DNA from: Lentisphaeria bacterium
Lineage (GTDB): Bacteria; Verrucomicrobiota; Lentisphaeria; Oligosphaerales; Oligosphaeraceae
NCBI GenBank assembly: GCA_024405235.1
Contig: JAKSPA010000048.1
Location: 1-9,387 of the forward strand
DNA length: 9,387 nt
Reading direction: 5' to 3'
A program made the translations under genes and the position numbers. This document shows positions 5,112 through 9,387 of this stretch, in pieces. A model generated the notes under the pieces. It was not told where the DNA came from and ran no database searches. It saw nothing but the letters and a program-made list of their open reading frames with translations. Positions within the stretch are counted from its first letter, which is position 1; each line of letters starts with the position of its first letter.

Positions 5112-6749
5112 CTACTGAATCTCGTTCTGCTTTGCGACCAACTGGTCGCCGCCGTACATCTTGCGGAGCTTCGGCTTCTCGATCTTGCCTGTCGGATTGC
5201 GCGGAACGGCCGCGAAAATCACCTTGCGAGGACGCTGATAGCGCGGCAGCGCCATGCAGAACTCGTTGACCTGCGTTTCTGTGAGCGTGAAGTCTGGCTT
5301 GATCTCTATGATCGCGGCGGCTATTTCGCCGAGACGCGCATCGGGAAGACCGATGACGGCGACGTCCTTGATGGCGTTGTTCTTCCGCAGGAAATCCTCT
5401 ATCTGGACGGGATAGAGATTCTCGCCGCCAGTGATGATGACGTCCTTCTTTCTATCGACAAGATAGATGAAGCCATCTTCGGACATCTTCGCCATATCGC
5501 CCGTGAAGAGCCAACCGTCCTTCAGGACCTCCTTCGTCGCCTTCTCGTCCTTGTAGTAGCAAGTCATGACGCCGTCGCCCTTCAGAGCCAGTTCGCCGAC
5601 TTCGCCAGGCTTGACGGGATTCTTGTTTTCATCGACGATCATCGTCTGCCAGCCATAGCCTGGTACGCCGATGGCACCGACATGATCTATGTTCTCCACG
5701 CCGAGATGCACGGCGCCCGGTCCGATGGACTCGCTGAGGCCGTAGTTCGTATCATATTGATGATTCGGGAAATATGACTTCCAGCGTTTAATGAGGCTTG
5801 GAGGAACAGGCTGAGCGCCGATGTGCATCAGACGCCACTGGTCCAATTCGTAGTTGCTAAGCTCTATCTCGCCGCGTTCGATCGCGTCGAGAATATCCTG
5901 CGCCCACGGAACGAGCAGCCAAACGATTGTGCAGTGCTCCTGCGAGACCGTTCTGATGATCCATTCGGGCTTGATGCCCTTCAGCAGAACCGCCTTGCCA
6001 CCCACAAGAAAACTGCCGAACCAATGCATCTTCGCGCCAGTGTGATAGAGCGGAGGGATGCAGAGGAAGACATCGTCCTTTGTCTGACCATGATGGTTCT
6101 GCTCGACCTTGCAGGAGTGCATCAGACTGCGATGCTTGTGGACAATCGCCTTCGGGAAACCAGTGGTGCCGCTCGAGAAGTAAATCGCGGCATCGTCGCT
6201 GTCGGCCAATTTGATTCCGCATGGTTTGTCAGAGCAGTGTTCGACCATTGCGTTGTATGACTCTGCGAAAGTCGGGCAGTCACCGCCGACATAAAGCAGC
6301 GTGCACGGACGCGGGAGCCTGTCGCAGATCTCTTCGATTCGGCCAATGAACTCCGGTCCGAAAATCAGCATATCGACATCCGCCAGATCGAGGCAGTAGC
6401 GTATTTCATCTGGAGTGTATCGGAAGTTCAGCGGAACGGCCATGCATCCGCTCTTGAGAATGCCAAAATAGATTGGAAGCCACTCAAGGCAGTTCATGAG
6501 AAGAATGCCGACCTTCGTGCCGCGCGGCATGCGGCGTGTCAGAAGGAAATTGGCGAGTCTGTTCGCCTTCGCATCGAATTCCGCCCATGTCATCTCGGAA
6601 CGGAAGGAATCAACGCGACTGGATTCGATGAGAGAATACTCCCGCCAGGACATCTTGCGTTTTTCCATCTCCTGCGGATTGATTTCCACAAGCGCTACAT
6701 CAGCACCGAATTTCCGTGCATTTTCTTCTAGAATCTCTGTAATGGGCAT
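5112..6749 (-). CDS. AMP-forming acyl-CoA synthetase / class I adenylate-forming ligase
   Basis: The 545-residue product belongs to the ANL superfamily and probably activates a carboxylic (fatty) acid to an acyl-adenylate and then acyl-CoA in the cytoplasm. The phosphate-binding loop is YFSSGTTGFPKA (190-201). YGLSES (336-341) corresponds to the A5 YGxTE motif with Ser in place of Thr. GWLFTGDMA (412-420) holds the ribose-binding Asp418, DRKKDVIITGGENLYP (432-447) is the hinge and A8 loop, and PRNPTGKIEK (516-525) carries the catalytic Lys522. Near the N-terminus, residues 22-52 form an extra charged segment before the usual 'TWAEFD' start of the domain, seen in a subgroup of anaerobe ligases. 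AAGGAGA (6757-6763) precedes the ATG. It lies 49 bases downstream of accA, in the same direction, so a joint role in fatty-acid metabolism is plausible. Chain-length preference is unknown. Confidence 0.93.
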   Translation of the reverse strand: MPITEILEENARKFGADVALVEINPQEMEKRKMSWREYSLIESSRVDSFRSEMTWAEFDAKANRLANFLLTRRMPRGTKVGILLMNCLEWLPIYFGILKSGCMAVPLNFRYTPDEIRYCLDLADVDMLIFGPEFIGRIEEICDRLPRPCTLLYVGGDCPTFAESYNAMVEHCSDKPCGIKLADSDDAAIYFSSGTTGFPKAIVHKHRSLMHSCKVEQNHHGQTKDDVFLCIPPLYHTGAKMHWFGSFLVGGKAVLLKGIKPEWIIRTVSQEHCTIVWLLVPWAQDILDAIERGEIELSNYELDQWRLMHIGAQPVPPSLIKRWKSYFPNHQYDTNYGLSESIGPGAVHLGVENIDHVGAIGVPGYGWQTMIVDENKNPVKPGEVGELALKGDGVMTCYYKDEKATKEVLKDGWLFTGDMAKMSEDGFIYLVDRKKDVIITGGENLYPVQIEDFLRKNNAIKDVAVIGLPDARLGEIAAAIIEIKPDFTLTETQVNEFCMALPRYQRPRKVIFAAVPRNPTGKIEKPKLRKMYGGDQLVAKQNEIQ

Positions 6750-6798
6750 TTGTTTGTCTCCTTCTGCGTAAAAATCATTGAAATCGTGTCAAATGCAA

Positions 6799-7758
6799 TC
6801 ATTTCTCCTTCACGACACCCATTTCACGGAAACGTCTGTATCGTTCGTCTTTGAGACGGGACGGAGACTTCTTGCATAGAAGTTTGAGATTTCTGATGAG
6901 AGCGTTCTTCAGAATCGCAGCAGCCTCTCCCGGATTGCAGTGCGCGCCACCAAGAGGCTCCTGTATGATTTCGTCGATCACCTTGAGTTTCAAGAGATCG
7001 TCGGCAGTCAGTTTCAGAGCCTTTGCCGCCTCGGCGGTCTTCTCTTCCGAACGCCAAAGAATCGCCGCGCAACCCTCTGGAGTGATTGCCGAATAGTACG
7101 CGTTCGAAAGCATCAGCACGCGGTTGCCGATCGCCAGTCCCAATGCGCCGCCTGAACCGCCCTCGCCCGTGATCACACAGAGAATCGGCACGGTCAGTCT
7201 GAACATTTCGCGGAGATTGACGGCAATAGCCTCTCCGATATGGCGTTCGCCGCCCGATATGCCAGGATAGGCGCCGGGCGTGTCAACAATGGTGACAATA
7301 GGGCATTGCGCCTTTTCCGCCAGTTTCATAAGACGTAGCGCTTTGCGATAGCCTTCCGGTTCCGGGCAGCCGAAATGGTTGATCAGATACTGTTCGAGAT
7401 TATGGCCCTTTCGCGTGAAAATGACCATGACGGGCTGTTTGCCGAGCATGGCGAAACCGCCGCCGACCGCCCAGTCGTCTCCATATCGTCTGTCACCGTG
7501 CAGTTCAAGAAAATCCGTGAATATCATCCTGCAGAAATACTGCGGATGCGGACGCATCGGATGCCGTGCCAGACGGACCTTCTGCCACGGCGTAAGGCTG
7601 GATTGGTACCGTTCCTCCACTCCTTCTATCCGCTGGAAGAGTTCATCCAACTCGCGTTCTATGCGCAGATTACGCTGCGAGGCATGACGGCGCAGCGCCT
7701 CTGCACGATGCACGAGTTCCAGAATCGGCTCGGCGAAATCAAGCTTGCCTTCCGCCAT
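6799..7758 (-). CDS. accA: Acetyl-CoA carboxylase carboxyltransferase subunit alpha
   Basis: AccA pairs with AccD to transfer the carboxyl group from biotin on AccB to acetyl-CoA, giving malonyl-CoA for fatty-acid synthesis. The product is 319 residues, the usual length. A helical N-terminus (8-50) is followed by LHGDRRYGDD (86-95), PEGYRKALRLMKLAEK (134-149), DTPGAYPGI (159-167), GEGGSGGALGLAIG (198-211) and YSAITPEGCAAILW (222-235), all hallmarks of the family. Two places differ from the common form: VIFTRKGHN (112-120) where VIGHQKGR is typical, and GISGGERHIGEAIA (166-179) where AEERGQ is typical. So this is a divergent but apparently intact AccA. Its ribosome-binding site lies in the end of the upstream transpeptidase gene, 7 bases separate the two, and accB, accC and accD are not in the window. 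Confidence 0.95.
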   Translation of the reverse strand: MAEGKLDFAEPILELVHRAEALRRHASQRNLRIERELDELFQRIEGVEERYQSSLTPWQKVRLARHPMRPHPQYFCRMIFTDFLELHGDRRYGDDWAVGGGFAMLGKQPVMVIFTRKGHNLEQYLINHFGCPEPEGYRKALRLMKLAEKAQCPIVTIVDTPGAYPGISGGERHIGEAIAVNLREMFRLTVPILCVITGEGGSGGALGLAIGNRVLMLSNAYYSAITPEGCAAILWRSEEKTAEAAKALKLTADDLLKLKVIDEIIQEPLGGAHCNPGEAAAILKNALIRNLKLLCKKSPSRLKDERYRRFREMGVVKEK

Positions 7759-7765
7759 GAGAAGA

Positions 7766-8773
7766 TTACTCCTCTATGATCACGCGCACAGGCGGTGTCG
7801 TGCCTCCCGGCGTGGGAATGAAATCGAAGAGTTCTTCGACCTCTTCGTTGCGCAGTCTGACGCAGCCAAGCGAACAACTGGTGCCGACGGTATCAGGCTC
7901 CGTGGTGCCGTGTATGCCATAGCCTTCGAGACTGACGTCCGTTTCGCCCGTAGGCGTCAATTTCAGCCAGCGGGTGCCCAGGACGTTCTCCGGATCGCCT
8001 GCGGGAATATAACGGCCCGGCGGCGTCCATGCGGGATTCGCCAATTTGTCGGCGATGACGAAAGTGCCGATCGGAGTGCGATTTTCGCGACCGATTCCAA
8101 CGCTCCAGATACGGTAGAGCTCACCGTTCAAAAAGAGCATGAGGATGTAGTGCTGTTTGGAAACGCGAATCGACCACGTGCCCTGAATATAGCACAGCGT
8201 CTGGCTGGGGCGAACTATCGGATCGCGTCCGTCGTCTCTGCGCAAGCCTTCGTTGCATCGAATCAGCGCGCCGATGCTCGTGTAGTGCGTGCTGGCGATG
8301 CGTGCGAGAGAATCGCCCTTGACCTCGCGGTAGAACTGCTTTTCAGTGGCTGGAGCGGATGAATTCATAAGCCGCTTGTTGACCATGTCGATGAATTCGG
8401 CGGCTCTGCGCCATGTCGGATCGAATTCGACGACATCGGGCCTCTTCAGCACCTGCTGTGCGATCGTGCGCGCCGCCTCAAGCATTCCGTGATCGAACTG
8501 CTGCTGTGCGGCAAGAAGGCGTTCTTCCACGCCGATGACTGGCTGAACAGGCTTTGGCGTAGCGACGTTGCCAGAAGGATTTGTCTTCTCCACGACAGTA
8601 TCCGGCACGGTCGGTTCGTCCGTCTTTTGCGTCGCAGGCGTATTATTGGATTGTGCGACGACAGTAGTCGGCTCTGGAGTCTTGGGAAGGCATGAACGCC
8701 ACAAGAGACAGGATATTCCCAGCACGCCGAGAACAAGAATGACTATTAATGGGTATTTGATATACCAGTACAT
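7766..8773 (-). CDS. LysM and YkuD domain L,D-transpeptidase, membrane-anchored
   Basis: Predicted periplasmic enzyme that cross-links or modifies peptidoglycan (L,D-transpeptidation). From the chosen ATG (335 residues): an N-terminal membrane anchor or uncleaved signal (about 7-26), a Pro/Thr-rich linker (about 29-78), a short helical segment (about 82-136) and a LysM-like peptidoglycan-binding domain (about 147-196, with VKGDSLARIA and a closing VRPSQTL). The YkuD catalytic domain (about 201-333) contains RTPIGTF and HGT...SLGCVRLRN, with His288 and Cys304 as catalytic residues. A longer form from a TTG at 8783-8785 is possible, but the ATG at 8771-8773 has GAGGGG (8778-8783) just upstream while the TTG has none. 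It precedes accA by 7 bases. Family context says envelope; the link to accA is probably only co-expression. Confidence 0.92.
   Translation of the reverse strand: MYWYIKYPLIVILVLGVLGISCLLWRSCLPKTPEPTTVVAQSNNTPATQKTDEPTVPDTVVEKTNPSGNVATPKPVQPVIGVEERLLAAQQQFDHGMLEAARTIAQQVLKRPDVVEFDPTWRRAAEFIDMVNKRLMNSSAPATEKQFYREVKGDSLARIASTHYTSIGALIRCNEGLRRDDGRDPIVRPSQTLCYIQGTWSIRVSKQHYILMLFLNGELYRIWSVGIGRENRTPIGTFVIADKLANPAWTPPGRYIPAGDPENVLGTRWLKLTPTGETDVSLEGYGIHGTTEPDTVGTSCSLGCVRLRNEEVEELFDFIPTPGGTTPPVRVIIEE
7769..7774 (-). promoter_or_regulatory. accA ribosome-binding site overlapping the transpeptidase stop
   Basis: The last two Glu codons and stop of the transpeptidase gene read GAGGAGTAA, which is also a strong Shine-Dalgarno sequence 10 bases upstream of the accA ATG. 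Ribosomes finishing the upstream gene would therefore sit on the accA initiation site, indicating translational coupling. Confidence 0.75.
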
Positions 8774-8830
8774 CGCGCCCCTCAAGGAGTTGAAAGTTTT
8801 TTTTCAGAGAATTTTGCTTAATATATCCTC

Positions 8831-8844
8831 TTTACTGTTTACTG
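8831..8844. repeat. Heptad repeat TTTACTG x2
   Basis: Two perfect copies of TTTACTG (CAGTAAA on the minus strand) lie at the 3' end of the miaA frame; the miaA TAA stop (8839-8841) falls inside the repeat. The period of seven equals that of the arrays at 78-91 and 1780-1814, but the sequence is different. Directly leftward is an AT-rich spacer (8774-8830) with an eight-base T-run before the transpeptidase gene; no convincing promoter is seen there. Confidence 0.5.
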
Positions 8845-9261
8845 TTTTAGAAATTCGGACACCAAAGCGGCGGCAACGGAAAAATCTCCGCCTTCGATCC
8901 AGTGTATCAAGTGCCCTTCCCTTTCAATTTTTCTGAACCAGATGTCCTGGCGTTTGGCGAACTGGCGAATCTGCGTCAGAAGTTCGTCATGCATTTCTTC
9001 GTACGTGCACGCTCCAGACAGATAGCGTCCGACATATCTGTATTCAAGACCGAACCAGTCCAGTTTTTCAAACGACACGCCATTGGCATTCATTTGACGG
9101 ACCTCTTCGACCAAACCGCCCTTGAGACGTTCGTCCAGACGGATTCTAATCCGTTCGCGGACCTCCGTTCGGCTGTATTTCGGCGCAAGAATCAGCGTGC
9201 GACTCAACTTCGGCGGCATCTTCCGAATGCCGCTTCTGGCGATTTCTATGCCACGGATCAC
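8839..9261 (-). CDS. miaA: tRNA dimethylallyltransferase MiaA, C-terminal part of a disrupted gene
   Basis: MiaA adds the dimethylallyl group to A37 of tRNAs reading UNN codons. Only the C-terminal 140 residues are open here, from an in-frame GTG, against roughly 300 for a full enzyme. Recognisable features are RGIEIARSG (3-11), the 'RLDERLKGGLVEEV' segment (41-54), WFGLEYRYVGRYLSG (69-83), AKRQDIWFRK (102-111) and IHWIEGG (118-124). The LEYRY form is typical of Bacteroidota/PVC-type MiaA rather than the proteobacterial IGYRQ form. The P-loop and DMAPP-binding N-terminal half is missing from this frame, so the fragment by itself cannot be active. The GTG is not a believable native start: MiaA-like sequence continues upstream in the same frame past two stop codons to the window edge. 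It may be co-transcribed with the transpeptidase gene 65 bases downstream. Confidence 0.85.
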   Translation of the reverse strand: MIRGIEIARSGIRKMPPKLSRTLILAPKYSRTEVRERIRIRLDERLKGGLVEEVRQMNANGVSFEKLDWFGLEYRYVGRYLSGACTYEEMHDELLTQIRQFAKRQDIWFRKIEREGHLIHWIEGGDFSVAAALVSEFLKQ

Positions 9262-9387
9262 ACGGCGTTCTTGCGTGCAATCTACACTTGCAAAACGTCC
9301 CCGCGGGGCCTAGCTGCGCAGCATTTCCACGAGTGCTGCCAGCGGTGTACGCTCATTCGCTACTGCTCGTCATACCGTCTGGAATCG
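9262..9387 (-). pseudogene. miaA: Upstream part of miaA with two in-frame stop codons
   Basis: Reading on in the frame of the miaA fragment gives, from the window edge inward, RFQTV, TGA (9370-9372), RAVANERTPLAALVEMLRS, TAG (9310-9312) and APRGRFASVDCTQERR, then the open fragment. This aligns by eye, without gaps of more than one residue, with the MiaA stretch preceding the 'R-A-x-E-V' motif (in E. coli the segment between 'IRAEL' and 'LVRALEV'). Both stops fall where the family has an ordinary hydrophobic residue. The 5' half lies beyond the window. Either the gene has decayed, or errors accumulated at a contig end. Confidence 0.6.

Noticed and set aside
8780..8798. Small inverted repeat TCAA/TTGA followed by a T-run as a terminator
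   Set aside because: The stem is only 4 bp, and on the plus strand, where the T-run follows, no gene precedes it.
8774..8838. Promoter for the transpeptidase gene (TATATT on the minus strand)
   Set aside because: No acceptable -35 box lies at a suitable distance; the AT-rich composition alone explains the match.
9310..9372. TAG/TGA in miaA as sense codons (alternative genetic code)
   Set aside because: Neighbouring genes end in these codons: nadA and the ligase in TAG; the kinase, antiporter and accA in TGA. Genome-wide reassignment is therefore not supported.

Overview
The window reads as ordinary chromosomal DNA of a free-living or gut-associated anaerobic bacterium, most likely from the Lentisphaerota (Victivallales) or a close PVC relative. 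This is an inference. It rests on an orphan pseudopilin-like protein with an FTLIELL leader, a DYDDYLP stretch and a late DGH motif, a type greatly expanded in Lentisphaerota and Planctomycetota. It also rests on a MiaA C-terminus of the 'LEYRY...FAKRQ..WFR' type and on intergenic heptanucleotide repeats. There are no phage, transposase, CRISPR or toxin genes. I found no convincing new multi-gene system; the most unusual material is in the intergenic DNA and at the right edge.

Layout. Positions 1-93 are non-coding and end in a short heptad repeat. Positions 94-131 form an intrinsic terminator for a leftward PLP-dependent DegT/DnrJ/EryC1/StrS-family aminotransferase (142-1416). That gene is driven by a promoter matching the sigma-70 consensus exactly (1484-1512). 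Positions 1417-1862 are a 446-base divergent intergenic region. It is AT-rich on the left, then holds a 28-base tandem repeat, a GC-rich hairpin, a degenerate 60-base-period repeat, a heptad repeat array and a perfect 14-base palindrome.

The rightward block runs from 1863 to 5110: pseudopilin-like protein, quinolinate synthase (nadA), a uridine-kinase-like P-loop kinase and a YrbG-type Ca2+/Na+ antiporter. The last three are tightly packed (gaps of 7 and 13 bases) and probably co-transcribed. It meets a leftward block with a single base between the opposing stop codons.

The leftward block (9387 to 5112, in transcription order) is miaA (tRNA dimethylallyltransferase, broken), a membrane-anchored LysM/YkuD L,D-transpeptidase, accA (acetyl-CoA carboxylase alpha subunit) and an acyl-CoA synthetase-like AMP-forming ligase. 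The accA ribosome-binding site is formed by the last codons of the transpeptidase gene, so these two are probably translationally coupled. Together the block touches tRNA modification, cell-wall cross-linking and fatty-acid metabolism: housekeeping functions rather than one pathway. At the right edge the miaA reading frame continues upstream as recognisable MiaA sequence but is interrupted by two in-frame stop codons, so the gene is either decaying or mis-assembled.
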